From an uncultured Victivallis sp. (GTDB taxonomy: Bacteria; Verrucomicrobiota; Lentisphaeria; Victivallales; Victivallaceae), in assembly GCA_944389935.1 (NCBI GenBank), contig CALXOE010000017.1:1-59800 (forward strand): a stretch of 59,800 bases of DNA, in the 5' to 3' direction. A program made the translations under genes and the position numbers. Below are positions 52,133-59,800 of the stretch, in pieces; the stretch's first letter is position 1, and each line of letters begins with the position of its first letter. The notes beneath the pieces were generated by a model that was not told the DNA's origin, searched no databases, and saw nothing but the letters and a program-made list of their open reading frames with translations.

Positions 52133-53293
52133 ATGTTGAGACGGAAATGGTTGTTTGCCCCGATTATGTTCTGCTGCTGCGCCGGACTCTCCGCCGGTTC
52201 GGCGCTGGAACTCGATCCGAACATGAAACTCAAACCCGCGAATGCCGACGGTCTGAAATTCCTGCTCCCTGCGGAGAAGCCGTTGCGGCTGACCGGATTC
52301 TGCTGGTACGACCGCGATCATGTCTACCGGCGGCTGCCGCTGCGGCCGGACGGGAAATTCAGCGTGGGGGTTGAGGAGCTCTCCTGGAACACCGCCGGCG
52401 GGCAGGTCGCTTTCCGCTCCGACACCGGACGGATCGTCCTCAGGGTGAAGATGCGTTCCAACGATGTGATGTACCACATGGCGCAGACCGGCACCGCGGG
52501 ATTCGACCTTTACGCCGGTGCCGCTCCCGGGGAGTTGCGTTTTTTCGGTGTGACCGGTTTCTCCCCCGGGGCGCGTGAGTATACCGCTTCGCTGTTTCAG
52601 GGATCGCGCCGGATGCGTGACTTCACGATCCATTTTCCGCTTTACGCGGGGGTCGAACAGGTGTTCATCGGCGTCGATGCCGATGCGAAAGTGGAGGCCC
52701 CCTCCGCATGGGAGGATGACCGCCCGATCATCGTCTACGGTACGTCGATCACGCAGGGAGGATGTGCCTCGCGTCCCGGCATGGCGTACACGAATCTGCT
52801 GAGTCGCCGCCTGAACCGGCCGGTGGTGAACCTCGGATTTTCCGGCAACGGCAAGGGCGAGCCGGAAGTCGCCGCCGAAATTGCGAAAATTCCCGATCCG
52901 GCGTTGATCGTGCTCGATTATGAGGCGAATGTTCCGGCGGCGGGTCCGATGCGCGAAACGCTCGCGCCTTTCATCCGGATTCTGCGGGAAAAGCATCCTG
53001 CCGTTCCGATCCTGGTCATGACCAAGATCCGTTACGCCGAAGAGGGGCGTGACCGGAAGCGGGGGGACGATCTGCCGCGTCCGGATTTTGCCGTCGCGAC
53101 CCGGAACGTGCAGCGGGAAACGGTCGAGGAACTTAAGAAAACCGATCCCAATCTTTACTTTCTCGCTGGTGACGATCTGCTCGGGGAGGATTTCGACGAG
53201 TGCTGCGTGGACGGCGTTCATCCGACGGATCTCGGTTTCTACCGCATGGCGGAAAAACTTGAGCCCGTCTTTCGCGATATCCTCAGCCGCTGA
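52133..53293 (+). CDS. Exported SGNH/GDSL hydrolase with N-terminal beta domain
   Basis: The 386-residue protein has a signal peptide (RRKWLFAPIMFCCCAGLSAGSA). A beta-sandwich domain (about 30-190, with GFDLYAG fitting the GxDLY module) precedes the SGNH hydrolase. The active serine is in IVYGTSITQGG, the glycine/asparagine elements in NLGFSGNGKGEPEV, and the catalytic Asp-His in DGVHPTDLGF. Such enzymes deacetylate or de-esterify polysaccharides. ATG 52133 is preceded by GGAGGT. It adjoins a lyase/transporter locus on the other strand. Confidence 0.88.
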   Translation: MLRRKWLFAPIMFCCCAGLSAGSALELDPNMKLKPANADGLKFLLPAEKPLRLTGFCWYDRDHVYRRLPLRPDGKFSVGVEELSWNTAGGQVAFRSDTGRIVLRVKMRSNDVMYHMAQTGTAGFDLYAGAAPGELRFFGVTGFSPGAREYTASLFQGSRRMRDFTIHFPLYAGVEQVFIGVDADAKVEAPSAWEDDRPIIVYGTSITQGGCASRPGMAYTNLLSRRLNRPVVNLGFSGNGKGEPEVAAEIAKIPDPALIVLDYEANVPAAGPMRETLAPFIRILREKHPAVPILVMTKIRYAEEGRDRKRGDDLPRPDFAVATRNVQRETVEELKKTDPNLYFLAGDDLLGEDFDECCVDGVHPTDLGFYRMAEKLEPVFRDILSR

Positions 53294-53330
53294 GCCGGTT
53301 TCCGGCTGCGGAGCAGGACCTCTGCGGAAA

Positions 53331-53377
53331 AAAAAGACCGGGGGGCAGGCACAGAACCTCCTCCCCGGTTTTTTTTC
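53331..53377. terminator. Bidirectional terminator between the esterase and MFS genes
   Basis: ACCGGGG (53337-53343) and CCCCGGT (53363-53369) are flanked by AAAAAAAAG on the left and a run of eight or more T on the right, so either convergent transcript can end here. Confidence 0.8.
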
Positions 53378-53400
53378 TGGATTTTTCGGAGTGTCCGGAT

Positions 53401-54783
53401 TCACTCCCCCGGATCGGGCGGCCGGTAATCCGCGTCCCCGCCGCAGGCGAGATAGCCGCGGAACACCTGCCACAGCGCGATGACGCTCAATGCCGTAATG
53501 ACCGTGCCGAAGAGAAAGACGCAGCGGTAATCCCGCCCGAGCCGGTCCAGCAGCCAGCCGAAGAACGGTCCGAGAATCACGTTGGCGATCGCCAGCAGCA
53601 TGGCGAATGCGGAGTTGAACTGCGCGAAGAGTTCCCGGGGGAACAGCTTCTGCCCGAGCGAGGCCGAGAGTGTGAAGAAACATCCCGAAATCACCCCGTG
53701 AATCACCAGCAGCACCCCGAATGAGACATCCCCCGTGACCGTGAACCACCCCGCGATCATCGTCAGCAGATAGAGCACCTGAGCCGCCAGACTCGTGCGC
53801 AGTGGATGAAACCGGTCCGCGAGCATCCCGAGAAAGTAGCTCATCACCAGAGAGATCGCATAGGTGAGCGTGATCAGCAGCCCGTACCGGTGCATATCCA
53901 TGTTCAGGCTTTTCGCGTAGAAGATCGAGAAAATATTGAACGGCGCCGCCGCCAGATAACTGAACACCAGCGCCACGATCACCCACCGGTAATAGGAGAT
54001 CGAAAAACTCTGCCGGAAGTAGGTGATGACCGGCTGGAACACCGTGTTCTTGACCCCGACGGGGGCGGCGGCCGGCGCGACCGGCGGATAGTCCCCCTCT
54101 TTCACTTTCAAGCACAGCGAGAGCAGACCGACGCCGTAGAACAGGCCGACCCCGACGAAGATATAGAGCGGAAACTCCTCCACCAGCCCGAGCAGGAAAG
54201 CGTTGAACAGCATCCCCGCAACCAGGCTGACCGCGCGGAAGAGCGCGAAGAATCTCCCCAGCAGCTCCGATGGTACCACATCGTTGACGAGTGCCCCCGA
54301 CAGCGAACCCGCGAGCGTAGTGCCGAAGTCCAGGAACACCCAGAAGATCCCGAAGAAAATCAGTCCAGACGTGTGCAGACTCAGGTGCTCCGGGCCGATC
54401 AGCCGGGAGAGCCACTCACCGAGCAGCGGCGTGAAGCCGAGTCCGATCAGACCGACCACGATGAACGGCGTCGTGAAGAGCAGGAACGGAATGCGCCGTC
54501 CCCACCTGCCGCGATGGCGGTCGGAAATGTAGCTGATGATCGGGCACAGAAAGATATTCGTGAAATTCGGAAATGCGACGATAATGAGCGTGTAGACCAG
54601 ATCCGATACCCCGAACATCCGGATCAGCAGTGTCGCGGACGGGCCGACCGCCCGGTCTTTCATCGCCCAGGTGAAATCGCCCCACAGGAGCCAGAAGAAG
54701 AGCCAGGCCAGTCCGGCGGCAGTGTAGACCAGTGTTCCGTTCCGCCAGACTTTGACTCCGTTAATGGTCGTATGAGTCGTCAC
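53401..54783 (-). CDS. MFS sugar transporter-like protein
   Basis: The 460-residue protein has about 12 membrane helices with the loop SYISDRHRGRWGRRIPFLLF, the MFS signature found in GPH/SLC45-like sugar carriers. The GTG start (54781-54783) overlaps the TGA stop of the preceding polysaccharide-lyase gene (GTGA), so the two are translationally coupled. It probably imports sugars released by the lyase. The substrate is not defined by the sequence. Confidence 0.88.
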   Translation of the reverse strand: MTTHTTINGVKVWRNGTLVYTAAGLAWLFFWLLWGDFTWAMKDRAVGPSATLLIRMFGVSDLVYTLIIVAFPNFTNIFLCPIISYISDRHRGRWGRRIPFLLFTTPFIVVGLIGLGFTPLLGEWLSRLIGPEHLSLHTSGLIFFGIFWVFLDFGTTLAGSLSGALVNDVVPSELLGRFFALFRAVSLVAGMLFNAFLLGLVEEFPLYIFVGVGLFYGVGLLSLCLKVKEGDYPPVAPAAAPVGVKNTVFQPVITYFRQSFSISYYRWVIVALVFSYLAAAPFNIFSIFYAKSLNMDMHRYGLLITLTYAISLVMSYFLGMLADRFHPLRTSLAAQVLYLLTMIAGWFTVTGDVSFGVLLVIHGVISGCFFTLSASLGQKLFPRELFAQFNSAFAMLLAIANVILGPFFGWLLDRLGRDYRCVFLFGTVITALSVIALWQVFRGYLACGGDADYRPPDPGE

Positions 54784-57700
54784 GCTTCTCCTCCGTCTTT
54801 CCGCGGAACGATCCGGTAGGAGCTGCCGGACTCGACCGGCAGTTCAATGACGCCCGATTCCGGAGTTACGGTCACGATGCGGAGAGTCTTGCCGTCGCGC
54901 AGAATCGTGTATGGTCCGGGGAGCAGGTCCGTGAGCAGCGCGTGATGTTCTCCCCCGGCGGGGACGGTGAATTCCACCGGTTCGGCGGAGGATGATCCGC
55001 TTCTGGAGAAGGTCACGATCCGGCCGGCTGTTTTCACGCCGAGCCAGGCGTCGGATTCAAAGAGTTCCACCGGATACTTCGGCGCGGTCGGTTCTCCGAT
55101 CTGCATCACATGCAGGAAACGGTCCTCCGCCGCCGGGGTTTTCGGGGAGATCATCGTGCGCCAGCCGCGGCTGAGCATCCGGTTGCGCGGGGGCATCTCC
55201 ACTTTTTCCCGGAAGAACTCCATGGCTTTGCCGTCTCCGGCGGTGGTGATTTCGACATTGTCCGCTTTCGGCAGCACTCGCGTGACGAAGAGTTCTCCCG
55301 GTTTTCCGCCCGGGAGCGCATGTTCCACACGGATGGTGGTTTCCCGGATTTCCGGCTGTGCGATCGTGTTGAGCAGGAAATATTTCCGGAATTCCGGCCG
55401 GGTCGAGACCACATGGTCGTAGACGATCAGCATCGCGGGCGTCTCCGGGCGGTCGAGCCGGGTGAAGACGAAACTGCGTTCATACGCCTTGACCTTGTGT
55501 GAACTGTAAGCCGTTGCGAGATCGCCTTTGATATGGCTGAAGAGCGGGCGGTCGGCATCCGGACCGACGTAAGTCGCGACATTGCGTCCCGCGTTGTGGA
55601 TCTCCGGATGGTCGAGAACCTGCTGAATCGTCCACGGCATCGTCTTGATGAACCGCTGGCCGCCGTCGTTGCCGGGCACGCTGAACTTTTCGTCCGGATC
55701 GTAAATCAGCATCGCATTGTGCGGAATGGTCCGCTTGGCGAACGTGAAATCGTAGTGCCCGCCCCAGTGACCGTATACGCCGATGTCCACCGCCAGCGGT
55801 GCGCGGTAGAAGATCTGGAACGCGCCCGCGTCCATATGCTGGTGATCGTGCCGGTTGTAGTGACCGCTCTTCATCTCGACCACGGCGGTGCGGGAGTCCG
55901 GTCCGAACTCCCAGCCCGTCCGCGCGATGAGCGACGCAAGCGGCTCGGTGAACACGCGCGTCAGCGGCAGTTTTTCAAAATCCGCCGAGGCAGCCACTTC
56001 CGGACGGTTGAAGAGCAGAAACTGCACCGGCATGGTTCTGGAGCTCCACGCCAGGCCGTTCTGGCGCAGAAATTCGCTTTTCAGGAGCGGATCTCCGGTG
56101 TAGGAAAACATGCTCAGCAGAGTTTCCCCGTAGCGGAACGGTTTCCCGTGCTCGAAGAACACGTCCGTGTCGTCGAACATCTCCCAATCCGGCAGCATCA
56201 TGTAAATCCAGAAATACGGGACTTTCGCAAAGTCCGCGGAGAAGATATCCTTTCCAGTCATGGCCCGGAAGATCAGCGCCAGATTCATGTCCCAGCTGAA
56301 CCGGTAGGGACCGTAGTTGCTCCCCTGCGTGTGGCGTCCGGACCGGTATTCGTAGTTATGGGCCGGAACCATCTCCTCGAAGATCCGGTAGGCGCACAGC
56401 CGGTACGGTTCCGGATCTTCGTCGTACACGGCGATCGCCATCGACAGAAAATCGCGGGAGAGCTGCGCCTCATTGCCGTGACCGTTGATGACCGACTGGC
56501 GGAACGGCGGCCAGCCGATCTCGGTATCGCGCCCGAGTTTGAGCATGCCGGTGCGCAACTCCTGCTTTTCCGCGTCGGAGAGCAGCGGATAACACCAGTC
56601 ATACACTTCGGCCGTGACGAAAATCGTGTGTCCGACCAGCCGCGTCACATCCATCAAATTGTCGAAATCCACCTGCTGCAGATAAGCCTTGACCGCCTCA
56701 ACCGCTTCGCGGCCGCGACGGGAATCGCCGGAGAGCGCGTACAGGAATGCGCGCGCTTCGATCTGCAGGAGATAGTTCCGGTCGTAGACCGTGACCCCGT
56801 CTTTCTGAGGAAGTTGCAGCGGCGCGGAGGCAAGCTCCCGGATTTTCTGTGCTGCGGGAGCATTTTCCGGGTGTTCCATGTTTTCGCGGACTTTCGGAAG
56901 ATTTTCCGGGGTCAGGAGCACCCGGGGGTGGCTCGCCGGCGGCGTGATTTCCGGCCGGTAGGTGACGGCGGCCGCCGGCACCGGCGGATTTCCCGGCATC
57001 GGTTCGAGCACCATGTAGTCGAGCGTGATCGATTCCGGCAGCGTGACTTTCAGCGTATGCGTCCCCTCCGTGAGCGTCAGGCGCATGAGCCGCTCCCAGT
57101 CGATGTCGCGCCCGCGGGCGGGAAACACGACCCGGCGGCGCGGCGGTTCCCCGTCCAGGCTGAATTTCGCGTAGATGGCAACGTCCCGGCTCGGGGAGGC
57201 GGCATTGCTGCAGAGCTGGTAATCTCCGGCGCGGTCGACGCGGAACGTGAACGCAAGTTCCCCGTTCTCCTCGAGCGGGCGGAGGCCGTGGCCGTCGGAA
57301 AAGGCCTTGTTGCGCACCTCCTCGAACTTCTCCGCATCGTATCGGGCGGCGGAAGCCTGAAGCGAAATTCTCTGTGCCGGTTTCGGCGGCAGCGGATCGC
57401 CGCTGATCCGGCAGGAGGCGACTTTCATCCGGGCGTTTTCCGTATACGCCTGGACGGTTCCGGTCAGCGTCGTATCGGTTTTTTTGAGTTCAAAGCGCAG
57501 TTCCGCAAGCAGTTTTCCCGTGGTGTCGAACACTCTGCCGTCGGCGCCGGCGGCGTCGGCGGCGAGCTGCAGAACATACGGTCTGCCCGTCTCCCAGCGC
57601 AGTTCGGAGTTGCTGCGCACGGTCATGTTCGCCAGATCATTCTGGGCGTGGTATTTCCCGTCCTTGATGAGCAGCAGTTCCAGAAAGTGCAGCGACTGCT

Positions 57701-58571
57701 TGGAGTCGGGGCGCTGCGCGAGATGGAAGCGCCAGCCGTTCTTCCGGTCGGCGGAACCGATCCAGATTCCGCCAAGTTTATACTGATTCGGCTGGCCGGA
57801 CTCCGGAGTGACGGTGACTTCGGCGCGGGCGGTGACCGATTTTTCCGCCGGAGTTTTGCCGAGAGTCGCATATTGTCTGCCGGTCAACGTCACGGGGCAG
57901 GTCGCCGCAGGAGCGTCCAGCACAGGTTTCGTCTCTTTTCCGGCATTGGGTTTCGCCTCTTTTCCGGCATTGGGTTTCGTCTCTTTCCCGGGAACGGGCG
58001 GCATCGATTCTCCGCTGATCCGGCAGGAGGTCAACTCCATTTTTGCATTTTCGGTACGCGCCTGAACGGTTCCGGTCAGCGGAGTGCCCGGAGTTTTGAG
58101 TTCAAAGCGCAGTTCCGCAAGCAGTTTGCCGGATGGATCGAGCACCCTGCCGTCGGCACCGCTGCCGTCCACGGCAAGCTGTAGAAAATACCGTTTCCCC
58201 GTCTCCCAGCGCAGTTCGGTGTTGTTATGGACGGTCATTCTGGCCAGGTCGTTCTGGGCGTGGTACTTGCCGTCTTTGATGAGCAGCAGTTCCACAAAGT
58301 GCTTCGCCGGTTTGGAGTCCGGCCGTTTGGCGAGGTGAAAATACCAGCCGTTCTTCCGGTCGGCGGAGCCGATCCAGACCCCGCCGAGTTTGTACAAATT
58401 CGGCATCCCCGGGGCCGGCGTGACGGCGACTTCCGCACGCACGGTCGCCGGTTGTCCGGAGGGAGTCTCCTGAAGCGTCACATACTTTCTGCCGTTCAAG
58501 GTCTGCGGAAGTGCCGCTGCGGAGAGTCCGAACGCGGCGAGAACAGCTCCGAGAATCAAACGTTTCTTCAT
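54780..58571 (-). CDS. Large exported heparinase II/III-like polysaccharide lyase with duplicated N-terminal domain
   Basis: The 1263-residue protein has a signal peptide (about 1-20). Two copies of a domain of about 170 residues follow (about 22-190 and 225-395; both contain KLGGxWIGSADRKNGWxFHLA). A linker of three GKExKPNA-type repeats encoded by 24-bp repeats joins them. Next is a carbohydrate-binding-like beta domain (about 400-530), then a helical toroid starting HPRVLLTPENLPKVRENM, and finally the heparinase II/III beta domain with HYNRHDHQHMDAGAFQIFY. It should cleave a uronic-acid-containing polysaccharide outside the cell. The exact substrate is unknown. Confidence 0.85.
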   Translation of the reverse strand: MKKRLILGAVLAAFGLSAAALPQTLNGRKYVTLQETPSGQPATVRAEVAVTPAPGMPNLYKLGGVWIGSADRKNGWYFHLAKRPDSKPAKHFVELLLIKDGKYHAQNDLARMTVHNNTELRWETGKRYFLQLAVDGSGADGRVLDPSGKLLAELRFELKTPGTPLTGTVQARTENAKMELTSCRISGESMPPVPGKETKPNAGKEAKPNAGKETKPVLDAPAATCPVTLTGRQYATLGKTPAEKSVTARAEVTVTPESGQPNQYKLGGIWIGSADRKNGWRFHLAQRPDSKQSLHFLELLLIKDGKYHAQNDLANMTVRSNSELRWETGRPYVLQLAADAAGADGRVFDTTGKLLAELRFELKKTDTTLTGTVQAYTENARMKVASCRISGDPLPPKPAQRISLQASAARYDAEKFEEVRNKAFSDGHGLRPLEENGELAFTFRVDRAGDYQLCSNAASPSRDVAIYAKFSLDGEPPRRRVVFPARGRDIDWERLMRLTLTEGTHTLKVTLPESITLDYMVLEPMPGNPPVPAAAVTYRPEITPPASHPRVLLTPENLPKVRENMEHPENAPAAQKIRELASAPLQLPQKDGVTVYDRNYLLQIEARAFLYALSGDSRRGREAVEAVKAYLQQVDFDNLMDVTRLVGHTIFVTAEVYDWCYPLLSDAEKQELRTGMLKLGRDTEIGWPPFRQSVINGHGNEAQLSRDFLSMAIAVYDEDPEPYRLCAYRIFEEMVPAHNYEYRSGRHTQGSNYGPYRFSWDMNLALIFRAMTGKDIFSADFAKVPYFWIYMMLPDWEMFDDTDVFFEHGKPFRYGETLLSMFSYTGDPLLKSEFLRQNGLAWSSRTMPVQFLLFNRPEVAASADFEKLPLTRVFTEPLASLIARTGWEFGPDSRTAVVEMKSGHYNRHDHQHMDAGAFQIFYRAPLAVDIGVYGHWGGHYDFTFAKRTIPHNAMLIYDPDEKFSVPGNDGGQRFIKTMPWTIQQVLDHPEIHNAGRNVATYVGPDADRPLFSHIKGDLATAYSSHKVKAYERSFVFTRLDRPETPAMLIVYDHVVSTRPEFRKYFLLNTIAQPEIRETTIRVEHALPGGKPGELFVTRVLPKADNVEITTAGDGKAMEFFREKVEMPPRNRMLSRGWRTMISPKTPAAEDRFLHVMQIGEPTAPKYPVELFESDAWLGVKTAGRIVTFSRSGSSSAEPVEFTVPAGGEHHALLTDLLPGPYTILRDGKTLRIVTVTPESGVIELPVESGSSYRIVPRKDGGEA
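57925..57990. repeat. 24-bp direct repeats in the lyase linker
   Basis: Units at 57925-57948, 57949-57972 and a partial 57973-57990 (GGTTTCGTCTCTTTTCCGGC...) encode Lys/Glu/Pro-rich linker repeats. The copies differ by single bases and could change number by slippage. Confidence 0.85.
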
Positions 58572-58584
58572 CTTGAATATCCCC

Positions 58585-59283
58585 TCAATATCCCAGATAG
58601 AACCGGGTGGACCTCTTGTCGCTCCAGTCGAACTTCGGCATGTACCCGCGGATGGCGCTGGCGTGGCCGTCGAGCCAGCCGATCACCCGGTTGTCGCCGT
58701 GCGGATTCGGCATTTTATAGACGCCGTCGCTGGAGACGTCGTTGACTCCCATCAGCGCGAAGCGGGCCAGTTCCCAGTAGCCGTCGCTGAAATGGAATGT
58801 CGAGGAGGGGTAGCGGAAACGGGCGCTTTTTCCGGTCACCTTGTTGAAATAACCGGCGATGATGACCTTGAATCCGGTCGCCTCCTCCCCGTCGGTGGAA
58901 CGGTTGATGCCGTATCCTCCATGGATGTTGCCAACTCTCCCCCAGCCCAGCTCATCGTAACGTTCACGCGGGGTGCCGGGGCATTCGTAGATTTTCGGGT
59001 AGTAGATGGTGTCTCCCTCGCGGAGTCCGGCATCCTGGAGTTCAGGCATGCCGAGGTACGGCCCGAGCAGATTCCGCCAGCTCCAGATCGGCGCCCACCT
59101 CGTGCCGTAAACCGCGAACACCATATTGTCGTTGTGGTCGCCCGCATAATTGACCGCCGCGGTGGTGATCTGCTTCATGTTGTTGATGCAGCCGCTCTGT
59201 TTTGCGGCGATCCGCGCCTGATTCAGCGCCGGCAGCAGCATCGAGGCCAGAATCGCGATGATCGCAATCACAACTAATACTAC
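58585..59283 (-). pseudogene. 5'-truncated prepilin-type (H-X9-DG) protein gene
   Basis: The remaining frame contains the prepilin helix [21 protein letters not shown] and, near the C-terminus, [12 protein letters not shown], an exact H-X9-DG motif of Lentisphaerota/Planctomycetes pseudopilins. The leader and the FTLIEL processing site that should precede VVIAII are missing. The frame runs upstream as QVVL and meets a TAA (59287-59289) in AT-rich sequence that looks foreign. A GTG at 59271 could start translation but would give no prepilin peptidase site. The gene lies just upstream of the lyase and was probably part of the same locus before it was broken. Confidence 0.7.
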
Positions 59284-59290
59284 TTGTTAA

Positions 59291-59554
59291 ATATACTTTT
59301 ATTTTGTATATTATGGCCAAATACGATGTAGATTTGAAGAATCTGACAATGAAAAAGGCAGATTCAAAAACATTGCCGAACTTGCCAATGTGCTCGGAAT
59401 CGACTCCGGAGCAGTGGCACGGACAATCCGCCAGACTTTGCTTCCCCCGAAAATCATCCACAAGATCATTGCCGGAGAAGTAAACTTATCGCAGGAACAG
59501 TATCGCCAGAGTTTCCCGGATTCCTGGGAGGAACAGGAGAGAAAATCTTTCTGA
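59291..59554 (+). pseudogene. Serine-recombinase-like C-terminal fragment
   Basis: An open frame without an ATG at its beginning encodes GRFKNIAELANVLGIDSG, AVARTIRQTLLPPKIIHKII and ends DSWEEQERKSF. The pattern of helix-turn-helix plus LLPPKIIHKI resembles the DNA-binding end of resolvase-type serine recombinases as I remember it. The catalytic domain is absent. AT content is higher than in neighbours. It abuts the truncated prepilin gene, so it marks the end of an inserted or rearranged element. Confidence 0.45.
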
Positions 59555-59573
59555 AAGAAATCTGACATCTACA

Positions 59574-59800
59574 CTACAAATCAAATAAATCCGGGATATC
59601 AGCCAGCTTCTCATTACGCAACTGCGCATTCGTTTTCTTCTGCGGAATTGGACGTTTTTTCTTCTTGGGCTTCCATTGAAGCAGACGTTCCAATTCCGCT
59701 TCCCAATGTTGCAACTGCAGCCGGGTCATTTGGGCATTCTGATCGAATTCCGACTTGATCTCTTTGGCTATCTGTTTCCGCTTCTGTTCCGTCCATGAAG
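59574..59800 (-). CDS. Unknown basic protein, C-terminal part (cut by window edge)
   Basis: The frame is open to the right edge and ends with TAG at 59574. The 75 visible residues begin SWTEQKRKQIAKEIKSEF, contain a helical Gln/Glu-rich stretch (RLQLQHWEAELERLLQW) and a very basic segment (KPKKKKRPIPQKK), and end LADIPDLFDL. It is convergent with the recombinase fragment, 19 bases apart, and probably belongs to the same mobile element. The family is not recognised. Confidence 0.5.
   Translation of the reverse strand, partial: SWTEQKRKQIAKEIKSEFDQNAQMTRLQLQHWEAELERLLQWKPKKKKRPIPQKKTNAQLRNEKLADIPDLFDL

Noticed and set aside
59313..59483. A 56-codon frame with ATG (MAKYDVDLKN...) in the right-hand remnant
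   Set aside because: It lies in a different frame over the better supported recombinase-like frame and has no ribosome site or motif.
1..59800. CRISPR array
   Set aside because: No set of regularly spaced identical repeats was seen. The only short tandem repeats are the 24-bp coding repeats at 57925-57990.

Overview
The window looks like a chromosome segment of a strictly anaerobic, GC-rich (about 60%), Gram-negative bacterium of the Lentisphaerota, probably Victivallaceae. This is inferred from several signs. There is a prepilin-like protein with an N-terminal hydrophobic stretch and an H-X9-DG motif of the type abundant in that phylum. Ribonucleotide reduction is class III (nrdDG) and pyruvate formate-lyase is present. 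WaaA indicates an LPS outer membrane, and MurA carries Asp in place of the catalytic Cys, as in the PVC relative Chlamydia. No rRNA genes, CRISPR arrays or complete prophage were seen.

Layout, left to right. 1-3206 (-) is an AT-richer tandem array of three paralogous membrane proteins, the first cut by the window edge. 3.4-3.7 kb holds a tRNA-His/tRNA-fMet operon with its own promoter and terminator. 3.75-5.44 kb (-) has a lipoprotein and a TadA deaminase fused to a GNAT domain, divergent from tRNA-Gly. 5.9-8.7 kb is nrdD-nrdG behind two NrdR-type boxes. 8.8-9.06 kb (-) is a strongly promoted, highly structured small transcript of unknown nature. 9.3-12.1 kb (-) has an ADP-ribosylglycohydrolase and murA. 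12.2-14.0 kb is a MarR regulator with an MFS transporter. 14.0-16.3 kb (-) is grpE-dnaJ-smpB. 16.5-18.0 kb is lemA-htpX. 18.0-19.3 kb (-) is metY. 19.6-26.65 kb is a long unidirectional cluster, ptsH-ptsI-deoxyribosyltransferase-glmS-waaA-thiC.

26.7-28.1 kb has divergent rhaM and a short UxaE-like epimerase. 28.2-31.4 kb is yajC-secDF. 31.4-34.8 kb is a tightly overlapping ybaB-recR-rnhC-galM-CYTH operon. 34.8-36.3 kb (-) is an AraA-like isomerase. 36.5-43.3 kb is a glycogen operon (CBM48 protein, GlgP, GlgA, eukaryote-type GlgB) behind strong promoters and a long leader. 43.4-44.6 kb is a DUF4349 lipoprotein. 44.6-46.8 kb is a compact sigma-54 module: an enhancer-binding protein, paired palindromes, a -24/-12 promoter and a divergent small membrane protein. 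46.8-49.8 kb is pflB-pflA. 49.8-52.05 kb holds a sugar epimerase-like protein, a SIMPL protein and two small membrane proteins. 52.1-59.3 kb is a polysaccharide-degradation region with an SGNH esterase, an MFS transporter, a 1263-residue heparinase II/III-like lyase and a 5'-truncated prepilin gene. The last 0.5 kb carries remnants of a mobile element (serine-recombinase-like C-terminus and an unknown basic protein).

Together the genes describe a fermenting anaerobe living on complex glycans. Extracellular lyases and esterases, MFS uptake, and sugar epimerases and isomerases (RhaM, AraA-like, UxaE-like, GalM) feed glycolysis, glycogen storage and PFL. Housekeeping genes for secretion, proteostasis, envelope and DNA repair lie between them. 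Coordinates and starts were judged by eye from ribosome-binding sites and family lengths. Functional calls rest on motif recognition without database searches.
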